From the NCBI GenBank assembly GCA_002104905.1, contig MCFE01000667.1, forward strand, positions 1 to 48,350: DNA of 48,350 bases, read 5' to 3'. The DNA comes from Basidiobolus meristosporus CBS 931.73 (Eukaryota > Basidiobolomycota > Basidiobolomycetes > Basidiobolales > Basidiobolaceae). The notes under the pieces were generated by a model. The model saw nothing but the letters and a program-made list of their open reading frames with translations, was not told where the DNA came from and did no database searches. Below are positions 1 to 11,615 of the stretch, piece after piece. Every line of letters begins with the position of its first letter. Position 1 is the stretch's first letter. A program made the translations under genes and the position numbers.

Positions 1-463
1 AAGACTCACTTAACTCGATCAATGCCTGAATAATTCTCAGGCCAAACTTCTTCCCCCTTTGCGACTCAAGGACAACTATATCCTCAATGTGTGAAGCCTT
101 GGAGCACGAGCGAATAAACTTGTGTTCTACTAGCAACGTCCCACAACCAACGACCTGGGAAGTCTCTACCTCCTCTATGACAATAACATAATAGTCACCA
201 CTTAGCTGCATCCGGGTAAAGGTCTGGATAAAACGGGCTCGATCCACTTTCCCAACATCGGTTAGTTGCGCCAGACAGTCTATGAAACCGCGATCAAAAT
301 CGGCGGTGATCAAGGGCCGGATAACGTACCCATCGGGCAGTTGGGAGAGAATCGAAGAGGTGATTAATGACTCTGAAAACAACGGCTGGGTTACACCAAT
401 AGATCTGGCCACATCCCCTTTGACTGAGTCAATGACCGGTTGAATAACGTCAGAGATGGGCAT
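1..463 (-). CDS. GNA1: Glucosamine 6-phosphate N-acetyltransferase (GNA1), 5' part
   Basis: GNA1 transfers acetyl from acetyl-CoA to glucosamine 6-phosphate in the cytosolic UDP-GlcNAc pathway, which feeds chitin, N-glycans and GPI anchors. The start ATG is the complement of 461-463, and about 151 codons are visible. They include the family's substrate-side segment (a Phe-Asp-x-Gly-Phe region followed by LAQLTDVG), the SGDYYVIVIEE strand, the GCGTLLVEHKFI strand, HIEDIVV, and the acetyl-CoA pyrophosphate loop SQRGKKFG. The frame ends at positions 1-9, which read GTGAGTCTT on the minus strand, a strong splice donor. The exon therefore probably stops at position 10 and the last third of the protein lies outside the window. 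The gene is identified by its motif series; the intron is inferred. Confidence 0.9.
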   Translation of the reverse strand, partial: MPISDVIQPVIDSVKGDVARSIGVTQPLFSESLITSSILSQLPDGYVIRPLITADFDRGFIDCLAQLTDVGKVDRARFIQTFTRMQLSGDYYVIVIEEVETSQVVGCGTLLVEHKFIRSCSKASHIEDIVVLESQRGKKFGLRIIQALIELSES

Positions 464-1755
464 AGCTTAGGACCTTGGTGGAAAAGTTAACTTGGGATTA
501 GGATAGAATTAGGAAAGTATGTGTTGCAGTCAAAAACGATAGCTTCTTTAACGAAACAGCAGGTCTTAAGGTTTTTGTATATATGGAAGGCCATACGTGG
601 TCTTTATATCCAGCGAGGCAAACGATGGCACCATGACACATCTCATCACAGTTGTTCATTTATCAGAATGATGAAAAATTGCCGCTACAGTAAGCATCTA
701 TAGGTTCAAATCACGAGACAGCGGCATGGATTATTTAGCCCTTAGCTTTGTTACAATCAGATGTGCTTGAGACTACACATGGGTGTGCATCATTCAGGAC
801 CGCATTATGTGCGATTTGGATTTCTTAGGATGCCTAGCCTTCATAAATCTCCTATACCAACATCGCCACAATAAGCATCCCACAATACCAACGTGCCCTA
901 TCGTTTTAAAATACCCGACTAGAGGGTTGCTGTGAAGGGTATCAGGCTTCTTCCGTCCATAAGGGCTCATTCCATGAGCTGTTGCCCCACTGCTTTCACA
1001 TGTTACTTGGCCATTCTGATGTAGGCAAGCTCAGGAGGCGGTAAATCAGCAATCTGGTATCCTGATTGGCGGCATTGTTTTCTCCGTGTGTCTGGCCACC
1101 CATTATACTGTGACTTGATGGCCATGAATCGGAAACAATCTGAAAATGAAACGAGCCATCTGTGCAACAGGTATAACCTACGAATAGGTGGCTCGATGTG
1201 CTACGACACCAACTAGTAAGCCCACCAAGTATGTTATTGCTTCAGTACGTTGATGCAACAGCTCACTAAGAGATGCATCACGGAGAACAAAGGGACAAAC
1301 GATATGTGAGGATGCCACGGATCTGATCATAGATGTTGAGGGTGAAGGTGGCGCGAAGATCTCCAGCTTGCAGATCACCCAATCCCCTTCAGTAAATCCC
1401 CAACCTGCTCCGAGGATCGACAGTGACTGCGTCAATGGCAGTCGATTCCGCACTCGGAGGGAGGGGTGCACCCCCACTCTTCGGCAGTTTTCCGAAGTGG
1501 ACATGTCATGGATTCTCAGCAGTTAATCATATTTTATTGCGCTCAGCAACCCTTTGGGTTGTTCATAGAAATGAGGATAGAATGCGCATGATTGCAAGGT
1601 TCACATCTAAGCATTTGCAAAATGATGAGATTGCTACAACTCTAGCTCCAGCTACTTTCCCCATTTCAACGGAGCTAGAAATATTGACTAACACGAAAGG
1701 AATATATAAATACAATGAGCACTCTACTACCACCGATATGGTATGATTATTGGTC
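464..1755. other. Intergenic, no gene recognised
   Basis: This lies between GNA1 and the small serine-rich gene. Both neighbours are on the minus strand, so it should hold the GNA1 promoter near 464-600 and the 3' flank of the next gene. Open frames of about 100 codons on both strands around 1178-1746 overlap each other and have no family motif or low-complexity structure, so I do not call them genes. Confidence 0.5.
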
Positions 1756-2232
1756 CTAGTCGTACGGGATTACACTGGTGCTGGAGGTTAATGAGTAGGT
1801 AGAACTTATGTCATCTCCGTATTGTCTGCGACGCAGAGATTTGGCAAAAAATACAAAGTCGTCGCGTACAACACTGCTTGCGCTAGAACTCGCCATACTA
1901 GCTGCATCAGTGTCAGATTCTGAGGAGCTCTCGCCATTGGAGACCAACTCCGGCTCCTTGACAGGCCCCTCCATACTAAACTCGCCGAGATTATAATCAT
2001 CAAAAAGCTCATCCATCAGGCTTCCGTGCTTAGACTTGGAGCTCCTACGGTACGTCAATTGCTTTGATAGGGTATCAATTTCATCAATACTTAGATGACG
2101 TTGTTTCTTTCTGCGGTCGGAGTGGGGTAAACTGGGAAGACCTTTGTCATCCTTCAGCATTTCTCCTAAAACCTCTTTGATGATTCGGTTGTCCTTGCGT
2201 TGCAGGAGATGGAAGCGAAGCGATACAGACAT
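1756..2232 (-). CDS. Hypothetical serine-rich protein, 158 aa
   Basis: A single open frame from the ATG at 2230-2232 to a TAG at 1756-1758. I recognise no family. The N-terminal third is mixed hydrophobic and charged and contains basic stretches (RRKKQRH, then RRSSKSKHG). The middle is acidic, with a DELFDDYN segment. Residues about 98-120 form a Ser/Asp/Ala-rich tract, followed by a basic patch and a Ser/Thr-rich tail. There is no signal peptide or membrane segment. The alternation of basic, acidic and phosphorylatable serine stretches suggests a disordered regulatory or nuclear protein, but that is inference. An overlapping frame at 1806-2012 is a shadow. It could also be one exon of a longer gene. 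Confidence 0.5.
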   Translation of the reverse strand: MSVSLRFHLLQRKDNRIIKEVLGEMLKDDKGLPSLPHSDRRKKQRHLSIDEIDTLSKQLTYRRSSKSKHGSLMDELFDDYNLGEFSMEGPVKEPELVSNGESSSESDTDAASMASSSASSVVRDDFVFFAKSLRRRQYGDDISSTYSLTSSTSVIPYD

Positions 2233-5082
2233 AACGAAGTGAAACTAAACCTGCTGGTGGTCAGTGATTCAATGAGACTTTTGGCCTACCACGAAGATGT
2301 ATTGGTACAGTTCGACTGAATCTAATGCAAATGTGTGTGGAGCAAGCTTCGCCTTGGATGATCAAGTTATTGTGCATTGGCATAGCGACTTATATATCGT
2401 TGGGGTGACCGGTGCTCCTTTAGATGGCATCGAATATTAATCACAAGCCTGACGACCAACGCATCTCGAGTCTATGTTGAATCAATTTAATAACGCCCTT
2501 TTCAATATCTTTCTACACAGCTCATCGCCTAACGAAGAGGTGACTGATTCAATTTGGTCTCCACCAGCACTTTCATTGCTGGAATACGTTCTCTAGCCCC
2601 ATCTGTTTGTCAGATGATCAAATTGATCGCCGTTTGTTCGTGATTCATCCATAAACCAATGATTTGAGATTCTATTTATGGGCGATCGGTGGCATAACTA
2701 ATGAATAATCAGAGACTTCGGCATGTGGTGGGTGAGCCCCGCAGAGCAAGAAAGGTGAGGATGTTGATTCAAAGCCTAATATGAGCACCATTCTCAAGTT
2801 ACTAAGGCTACGCCAGGGCGCAAGCCCTTATCGATAGGCTGGATCCAGCGTAGCTTACTCTACGCCCCGCGGTCAGAGCTCAGATCCATTAAAGAAGCTT
2901 AGCCTTGACCACCCTTAACCTGCGCTCGAAGTAACAATCATCAATTAATTAAGAATATCCAACAAATACCCTAGAGATAAGTCAATCTCACGTATCGATA
3001 ACCCAGAATATTCTCTGATTTATCGGCGTATCGCCATAATCACTATAGCTAAAAGGTGAAGTCTAAGCTTTGCAACGCCATAGGACTTGACAACACCCTG
3101 TTGTTGGCTTACTATTTGAATAACTTTGAAACGTAATGAGCCAGATCTAGCTGGATAAATGAGAAATCGAGCGATTGTATGAAAGAAGCTCATGAGCTAA
3201 CTAGAGCCATCAGGCAGAGTGCGCGTGTAATATGGGTAGTATGTGCGATATTCAATAACAATTTCGCGTCCATTAATTGGTGCATAGTCGTCTTTGATTC
3301 CATTTCCATTTATCAAATGAGATCTCATTTGGCTACCAAGGGGAAATGCAACCAATAGTGCTTGGCACTACACCTTACTTTTCGTACTTTACCTTATCTT
3401 TGGAACACGCTGAATTGGTAACCACCACCTATTATATATGCATTCATCCAACAAGCTATGCTAGCTATGCTTGTTGCAAAGCCTGTCATCGATACTCCCC
3501 ATCGATAACTGGCGGTAAGTAACTCATGTCTACAGGAACTGCCATTCTATTTCATCTTGAAGCTGTCGTGACTCGATCATGTGACTGAGCACTCAACCAA
3601 CTGCAGGTAATCTGACTAGGTACTACGATATGAATTAATTAATCTCATCGTCTGCATCAGACGTCATTTTTCAATCTGAGCCAATAAGATTCAATGATCC
3701 ACCAGAGCCCATCGCAAATGTCTGGATATTTGTCATTAAACACCCCACGCTCACATTCCAATTAGATGATGTGGCAATCTCACCATTATGCAGTGTAGGA
3801 AGGTTTGCGAAGGGAACCAAAGGCGAGCTAGGCTCAAAACTATGCGTCTAAGGGATTTCATAGCGAGATGCAGTGGTAGAATAGACAATGGTCCTTGACG
3901 AAACCCAAATAGCACTCTAATACCAACGCTGGTTTAGCGTGCCCAGTAGCGCGGTTTCGTAAACATCGCAATGTCAAAAGCCTCGCCAATATCATATATC
4001 TGCTGAGTGTAGTAGCAAAGTCGGATTCAAGTATCGCTGCCCACCCCGTGCAATAGAATTGGATCGAGTCGTAGTCTTCGTTTTTCGGGCCCACAACCTA
4101 GCGAAACGACTATGGCGGTCATTTCAGAAATCAACACGTAGGTTGTCTCCAGGCCAAACTTAAATATCAACCGAGCGAGCAAACTTAGCGCCAATCAAAG
4201 ATCTCGCCTCTGATATAGTCTTGGCTGATGGATTCAATTGATGGTGTCTATCCATACGCTTGTCGCATCTTCGGCAGTATTGACAAAAGGTGATCGCTTC
4301 CCCTAAGCAGTTGTGAAATGACGCGAAGCTTGGAAGAATCTTGTAATTTATGCAGTATAAGGGTGAATGAAGAGTATTAGCTGCATTGAATTGATATTGT
4401 AGCTCATTATACGGCCATTGTGCAAACATTGAAAATGGAAACAGGGTTTCATGAACAGCACCAATCATGTTTCATTTTTCTATCGAGTCCTGAATACCTT
4501 TTAGTTACACCTGGCGGATCACTTCCCCTGAATTACGATCCACTCAATTGGAATCATGCAGATCGGGTGAGACTTCGCTAGTCAATAATGCCGAAAGCGC
4601 GATCTGGACAATGATAGGCATCGGGATCCAATGGATACAAAACCACAAAATTTGCAATATGGATGATAAGTGCATTCATGGGCATCAGCTGTAAGTGCTG
4701 CAGTGGGGAATTTTATAGTATTTTTCAAGAATTTTTGAAATTCCAAAACTCCCAACCAGATTAAACTTCCTGGAGCAAACAAAAAATATCGCATTTGGAG
4801 AAATTTCTTCAAGTGTTTCAAAAATAGATTGCATGGGAAATTTCTCCTTCTAACCAGAATTTTCTCTCCACTGTTTTATCCACCTTCCTACCTCCTTTCT
4901 GCATAAAATTTGTAAATTTTTGGGAACGTTGTTTTTATTTGGAATACTTTTAGTTTCCTTGACGCGTTCATATTTGTTCTTGAAGAAAAGCATATATAGC
5001 GTGTGTACCTTTGAAGCCTGCTTCCGAAGGCCAAAACATCCCTCTATTGGCGCGAGCCGTTAAACCCTTAAATCCCCCTAAC
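2233..5082. other. Long intergenic region, no gene recognised
   Basis: Some 2.8 kb of AT-leaning sequence with only short, motif-free open frames (for example on the minus strand at 3858-4094 and 4160-4468). I see no tRNA T-arm, no LTR ends and no tandem array. The right end, about 4860-5080, is T-rich and precedes the ATG at 5083, so it probably holds the promoter of the next gene. Confidence 0.45.
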
Positions 5083-6227
5083 ATGCGAGTTCAGATTTGT
5101 TCGAAATGCAAACAGCCTAGGAAAGGTCATATTTGCCCATTGTGGAACGAACCATCAGCGAGGTCAAAAAGGCAGAGATCTGATGAGAGTGATAGGTGTG
5201 AACACAAAGTTATATATATATATAGCTATTTATTTGAGTCTTCTCTTGTGCTCACCCCCAATTCTACGTTTTGGAAGACTTTAACCTAAACTTGAATATA
5301 TTCTAGCCAAAGCTTGCAAGATAACGTCAGCCCTCCAGATATAGCCCTTCCTACACAGCCCAATTCTATCCAGTATGTGATTCTATTCGCTCTTTTCCTG
5401 GCAATATTTTGTGGCTCATCCGGCTCCTAATCTTAGTTCCCAAGAGGCTCTCGATACAATGAACAAAGTGGCCCCACTTCAACCTAGTTTTGATGAAGGT
5501 ATATTTATTGGGTTTGTTATCAACAGGCAAGGGTTTTTACTAATTTTCACCCATGTAGTTAAACAGATCAGCCCGCTTCATCCAGAGCATAATAACAGTT
5601 CACTTTTCCAAAGCAATGTTCACGCTTTAAACGGGTAATTCCACGAAGTCATGTTGGCTGTTGAAAAAATACACCTAAACACCAACAATTACAATTCAGT
5701 TCAAACCATGGTCCACAGGTTGTTGAGTATTCCGCAGTTGAAGGTTAGCATATATTTGGAACAATGTGAGCCTCTTCTTAAAGACGTGAAATCTTACACT
5801 AATCCACATATAGAAAACTACCAGAAGAAAATGGAAAAGTACGGCGAGATGTCGGAAGGGCTGATGCAACGGGTAAGTGCACTAGAAGCAGCCTATTTAA
5901 ACCTGAAGTCTTAATCGATGCCATACACAGGCTGCTCAAATCTACAAGGAAGATCGAGCCATGATCATCTTGTACGTCACTAGTACTGACCCATACCAAA
6001 ATGCCATCAAAAGATTTGTCAGCGAGCCATTAAAAGCAGAGACCAGCGCATTTCAAATGGTGGATCGTGGTGCGCTCGAGCTTATAGAAACGTGTAAAAA
6101 CTCTTTGACTGCATCTCGAGATGAGTTGTTGGAGATTTTAAATGAGAGAAATCGAGAGCTGGCAGAATCTAGGCGGGAGATCGACCAGCTAAAGCGGGAA
6201 ATATCTAGGCTCCCTTCACTTAAATAA
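5083..6227 (+). CDS. Hypothetical CX2CX6HXC-motif, coiled-coil protein, 255 aa
   Basis: A six-exon model that keeps frame throughout: 5083-5195, 5307-5372, 5437-5498, 5559-5634, 5719-5872 and 5931-6227, all GT-AG. The first ATG after the T-rich leader is used. Residues 6-18 contain Cys6, Cys9, His16 and Cys18 in a CSKCKQPRKGHIC arrangement, a compact zinc-binding type of motif. A basic KRQR stretch follows and could be a nuclear signal. The middle is low in hydrophobics and rich in Ser, Pro and Gln. Residues about 205-250 are a strong heptad-like coiled coil rich in Glu, Arg and Leu. I do not recognise the family. An N-terminal metal-binding motif and a C-terminal coiled coil fit a nuclear adaptor or dimeric regulator, but that is only inference. 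Start and introns are predictions. Confidence 0.6.
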
Positions 6228-8868
6228 TCCGTCTCTTTAATGTCTCTACTCTATATTGGATACTTCATTTTTTCTATCAATTCTTCCAAGTAAACTCCCA
6301 TTCTGGTAATGTTCAATCTTCAGAACATCTAGTCTTTCGCCGTTTGTGATGTATAAATATTTGTTTTTTTATTATTTTTGTTTATGTTTTTTGAGATTCT
6401 ACGGATTCTTTTTCACGACCCTACTTGATTAAATAGTTCTTGAAATTATTCCATGGCGATCTCCAATTGCCATTGATCTCTTCTGATTACCACCATTTGC
6501 ATGCATGCCAAAGTGGAGTGGCATCCATTGTATCCAGGTATCCGCGGGATGAGCTTGGTGGGGCCTCCTCATCTTCGGGGTTGTTGCTGCTATCTGATTA
6601 TGCTAATCGAGCAGATATTACATAGTGAAGTTACGCTCCCTCTATTGCTCACCGGATACATAGATCTAGCACATTTCACTGGTGTTGCAAGGGATTAACG
6701 AGGAAAATTTGGCGACTAATCGTTAAGCCCATTGCTCATACCTTGATGCTATAGTACGTAGCATCGTAAATACAGATTGTCTAGCTTGTGATAGTGCCAT
6801 TGTTGGGCATGGGCGGGCTGTCGGATGAAGGCTTCTGATTCATATACAGCAAACACAAAGGTGCCTGAAAAGAACCAGCTCCTTCCGTGTCGGGTTCCTT
6901 GGTTTGTATCAGAGTAATACGTTCTCGATGATCATGTGATGCATTGAACTTACCCTGTCTCGACACACACAAGGGCCGAAGCCTCCTGATCGGAACGAAT
7001 GTGTTGCGAGAGGAGCATGCATGTCCAAAATGAATGGACGAACAGCCAACAGACCCTTGATCATTCAATTCTAGCCCAAATTCGAGCTGAACATTGATCT
7101 GTATCTCTTCTGAGCGAGGAAATCATGGGAATCTATGGGCTCTGTGTTGGATATCAATAGATCTGTATTTGAGCGTTGTTCGTAGAAGCGACTGGTCAAA
7201 CCCAACTCAAATAACCACTTTAGAGTGATCTATAGTTCATGCCCTTGGGCAAGCTCAGACGAGACACGGAATTAGAAGCTTTGAGAGTTGCGATATTTGG
7301 ACAGTCTGATGGTAATGGTAATACATCGGAATAATTCCAGCTCCGCAAGAGTATATAGACTGGCCCACCTAGCCCGCTTTGGAAAGTTGGTTAAAAGTGA
7401 GGTATTTGGGTGACCAGCTCCTGACGAAATCACAAGCTCTTGGGTTGGGCCGGCTCCAAGTCGTCCAGCTGCAAGCAGCTTGTACACCAGCCCAATGCAA
7501 GCTTGCTACACAGCGGTGGATTCCGTGCACCGGATTTTCGATGGACATCATTGGGCAGCCCTGCGATTTTAGCTCAGGACTGGAATGTAGCCAGTACGGG
7601 TTCAATCAGACTATTTAGAAATCCCATCACCGCTTTTGGGACCCAAGTGATGTAACGCATGCTCATCCGCTATCCTCATTAGCTTGAACGTACGCTTTTG
7701 AAACCAGAGTACCTGATGGATTTTTAAGGCAGGTCGTATGTTAGTGTGATAGATCGATTTAGTGATATTCGACAGTGTTCATGTTGGGGCGTAGGCTATG
7801 AATCCTTATTCAAATACACTTACATCATGTCGCACGCACTCACCCTGACCTGCTCAACTGAACTGCCGATGCCAAATCGAAAGCAGCCTGGCCAAACAGA
7901 GCGGAGCGTTAGTTAAACAATATATATATAAGTGAAGATTTGAGGGGCTATGAGTCTCCCACCATGTTGGTACGAAGGATGAGCTATCATCGGTGGTTGA
8001 TGGCTTGCGCAGCCCCCGGCCGCTGATTGGATCAGAGCAATCTGCCCACAATCGGGCCTCACGCATCATCGTACAATCCATATATCATCTCAATGGTTAA
8101 ACCACACGGCACAGCATGAACGGTGCGCTCAAAATCGAGAAATTCTATGGATCGGACAACTCCCCTACTGCCTCATCCATGAGTACTGGTGACGGCTTCG
8201 ATTTCACTCCACTGATTGTGCATTTTTATCGGCCCCATAGTTGGTGCGTTCTCGATGAGACGTTACCCTAGTTCGCAAATGGTGCGCTATTAATGGGTTT
8301 TTGGGTCCGTTTGTTCCATATCAGTATCCTATTTGCATGCGACAGTTGACTACTCTGTCGGTGCTTCTACTATCAAGTGATCATGGTTTCTAAGATATAA
8401 ACAAGTTCGATGCACTTCGATATCCCAGCGAGATCTAGGCTAATATATTAAAGTTTATTGTTAATTTATCACCCAGTAGTTTTGATGGAATCATTGTGAA
8501 TTTTCAGCATCATTCCAATAAGTTCCAAGATTATATACTGTTGGCCATAGACATGGGTTATTTTAGGTTACCTTTTTGTCAATTCTATTTCTGATACATC
8601 TTTCCCCATTAACCTCATCGATCTGCTTCAAAATCACTTGCACTCAACGAACTTCACCAAGCCTAGCTCGTTTCTTGTTGTTTAGAGCGCTTTCTCCCAA
8701 AGAATCAAAAGCCTATCTACGCTGCAGCATACCTACAATACATCACATCGCAGAGATTCACCCCCCATCTACATGTTGAAAGTGTTTTCAACATACTAGC
8801 TCAGCAATCGGCTATAATTTCAAAACCATTCCACATAATCACAAACTGTTGGAGAGCAGAGATCAATC
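6228..8868. other. Intergenic region between unknown gene and photoreceptor
   Basis: About 2.6 kb without a recognised gene. It starts with a T-rich 3' flank (6240-6420). Several overlapping 60-95 codon frames on both strands near 6440-7655 have no motif. A short TA tract lies at 7920-7930. The last few hundred bases before 8869 should include the promoter and 5' leader of the photoreceptor gene; I could not pick a TATA box with confidence. Confidence 0.45.
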
Positions 8869-11615
8869 ATGAACAATCCCTACAGTAACCTTACACAAGA
8901 AGAGATTGATTACGGAAACTACATGAACTCCTCTAACTCTCAGTACAACTCTTCTTCCCTTCCTATGAACACTGGTGACCTCGAATCAGATTCAAACTTG
9001 AATATGGATATGCGAGATTCTGGAAACTATAATTTCACAAATAGAAACTAGTAAGTATGACACACGTGCATTTATTGTAGAAATGAACGGTTGCTTGTTT
9101 TATGAATGCCCGGTTGGAGGATAGTCTGTTTTACTTAGCCCTTTTCGTTTTGCCTCCTAGTGACGAGAATTCTAACGGAGAGACCTCCATGTCTGGTACT
9201 GAAGCTGTAGAGCCAGACAACACTCCCTCCGACTCGTATCTCCTAAACCCTCAACTTTTCAACTCCGTCAACACCCCTATGATGGGCAACCTGGCCTCTT
9301 CGGGAAACACCCAATTCACACCTCAACCTCTTTTGAGTGGCTACGCCACCCCCCTTAATATAAACCTCAGTAACATAAACACGGACCCTGGGAAATGTTG
9401 GTTTCGGCTTGATTTTTTTCATTATTACTATTGATTAATCGACTCTGTTATAGTGGCCAGTACGACGTTAGGAAACTTCCCTGGATTGTACTCGAACTCG
9501 GGCTTCGATATGTTGAGCATTTTGGTATGTAGAGATGGCGCATTTATAGATGAAATATGGCCAGAAAGAGCCTTGCCACGGAAAGCTTTCATGATGCAAT
9601 ACACATACATTTTGACTTTGATCTAACCCAGCTTCAACAACAATAGGCTAGAGTCGCTAATCGGTTGGTATTTTCAAATTCGCGAACAGCTCACTCGATA
9701 TCCCGCATGCGTATCGCCAAACCCCATCCGAATGCGTTTACTAACCTTTCCTCACACATAGACCTAATCCTCAAATCAACCTTGGCCCAGTTGACATGAG
9801 TTGTGCTTTTTTAGTCGGTTAGTGTCTTGCTTCAGCGTGATTACAGTCCGAGCTCTGTTTATCCAGATCCATTTCATAGTCGATGCCCGCCAATTCGATT
9901 TCCCAGTGGTGTACGCTAGTCAATCCTTCGAAAACCTTACTGGATACTCAGACGTAGAAGTCATAGGCCGAAATTGCCGGTTTCTCCAATCTCCGGATGG
10001 CCAAGTCACTTTAGGCTCTCGGAGACGATACACCGACAACAACACTGTACATCATATTAAGAAGCATATATTGCAAGGAAAGGAGGTCCAGGTCTCATTT
10101 GTCAACTACAAAAAGGGCGGCCAGGTGATTCTCATACAATCCTCCCATACACACCGGTTGTCCAACTTTGAATAACACTTGCTTTATTTAGCCGTTTGTG
10201 AACTTACTGACTATCATCCCCATCGCGTATGGAGATGGCGAGGAGATCACACACTTTGTTGGGTTTCAAGTAGTAAGTAAGAGTATTTCGCATTTCATGG
10301 CAATACCCGTCTCTGACATATTCCCAGAACCTTATCGATCAGCCCAATAATATTCTTCAAAAAATGCAAGGTAGGTCTTCAACAGCGCAGAGACATGTTC
10401 CCATATAGATTCACTAACCGATTCTTCGTCCATAGACGGCACATACATGGTAAATTACAACATGATGAGTATTCAACCTTTGCTCTGTTCAGGTAATCTA
10501 ACCATGGATTCCTCCCTCCTCGACTCATTTGCTCACTTTGCACTCTTCTACAAGGTATATTTCAGAGACCATTGGACGAAAGTTTAAATACATCAACCAT
10601 GTCCCCAGAATTCCCAGCCACCGCCGAAGTATACGAGTTGGTTGAAGCTAACGAGGCCTCAGACCAAGAAGTTGTTGTTAAACTATGGAACCAGCTACTG
10701 CTAGAACACTCCGACGATTTCATACACGTCCTTTCGCTTAAAGGGATATTTCTGTACTGCTCACCTAGCAGCAAGAGGGTGTTGGGATATGAGCCGGAGG
10801 AGTTGATTGGACGAAATATCTCGATGTTATGTGAGCCCAGTGATCTAATCCCACTCATGCGAGATCTGCGAGAAGCAAGCAGTAGCCAGAAGGTGGGCGA
10901 ACCTCTGTGCTTTCTGTACCGGATAAAGAGCAAAGACTCTGGCTATTTCTGGTTTGAGGTTCAGGGGCGGCTCTACTCGGAGAATGAGAAAGTGAGGAAG
11001 TGCGTTGTTCTTGCTGGTAGACCAAGGCCCTTTTACAAGTTATCCGTGGAAGCGCTGCAGCAATGTGGCGGCCTATCCGAAAGGGAATTCTGGTCCAAAC
11101 TAACCTTGGACGGCATGTATTTATATGTGACAAACAGCTCCATGAACATCCTGAAACTGGCGCCCGAAGAGTTGGTAGGCACCACTCTGTACCAAATGAT
11201 GAGATTCGACAGGGCCACTGCATTGACTCGGGCGTTACAGCAGGTGGCGGAAGGAACGACTGTCAAATTAAAGCACAAAATGCTGAACAAGAAAGGCGAG
11301 CTTGTGGATGTTGTCAGCACATTCTATCCTGGAGATGCCGTAGAGGGAAAGTCGGCAACATTTATCTTGTGCCAGTCCAAAGAGGCCGTAGATTCTGAAG
11401 GTTCTTCAGATGACACAAGTACGACCTCTTCTGCCCCGTCACCTCAAACCAACCAGAAGCCTTCGATTACCGACAACCTTTTCTCGACCTTAGATCCCGG
11501 CAGCAATAGTACATGGCAGTATGAGCTTCATCGACTCCGCATCGCTAACCAGCGATTGAGAGATGAACTACAGAGTCTAGCGAACCGTAAAAGGGGCCGA
11601 GAACTGCTGGCGTGA
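8869..11615 (+). CDS. White collar-1-like LOV/PAS blue-light photoreceptor without GATA finger
   Basis: Ten exons keep one frame of about 682 aa: 8869-9050, 9161-9396, 9454-9524, 9647-9663, 9762-9817, 9880-10124, 10192-10272, 10328-10370, 10436-10492 and 10555-11615. The N-terminus (to about residue 160) is Asn/Ser-rich and probably disordered. A LOV domain follows (about 178-300) with GRNCRFLQ; Cys220 is the expected flavin-adduct cysteine, and the NYKKGG and FVGFQV strands are present. A second PAS spans about 382-485 and a third, weaker one about 510-605. The C-terminus is a Ser/Thr linker plus a short coiled-coil, basic tail. In the family this protein binds flavin, pairs with WC-2 and drives light-induced transcription in the nucleus. 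No C-terminal GATA zinc finger is encoded before the stop, unlike Neurospora WC-1 and like the basidiomycete homologues. Confidence 0.88.
9647..9663 (+). other. 17-nt micro-exon in the WC-1-like gene
   Basis: Bases between an AATAG acceptor and a GTTGGT donor supply five codons plus two bases (Ala-Arg-Val-Ala-Asn, then the start of an Arg codon). Joined to the flanking exons they give the family segment ARVANRPNPQI just ahead of the LOV core. Without them the frame is lost. The assignment rests on phase and on conservation of that segment in WC-1 proteins. Confidence 0.72.

Noticed and set aside
5011-5082. In-frame extension of the first exon of the unknown gene to 5011
   Set aside because: It would begin with TTG, not ATG; the first ATG in frame is at 5083.
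10562-11320. Minus-strand open frames of 95-123 codons
   Set aside because: They are antisense to the PAS domains of the photoreceptor, whose plus-strand frame has clear family motifs.
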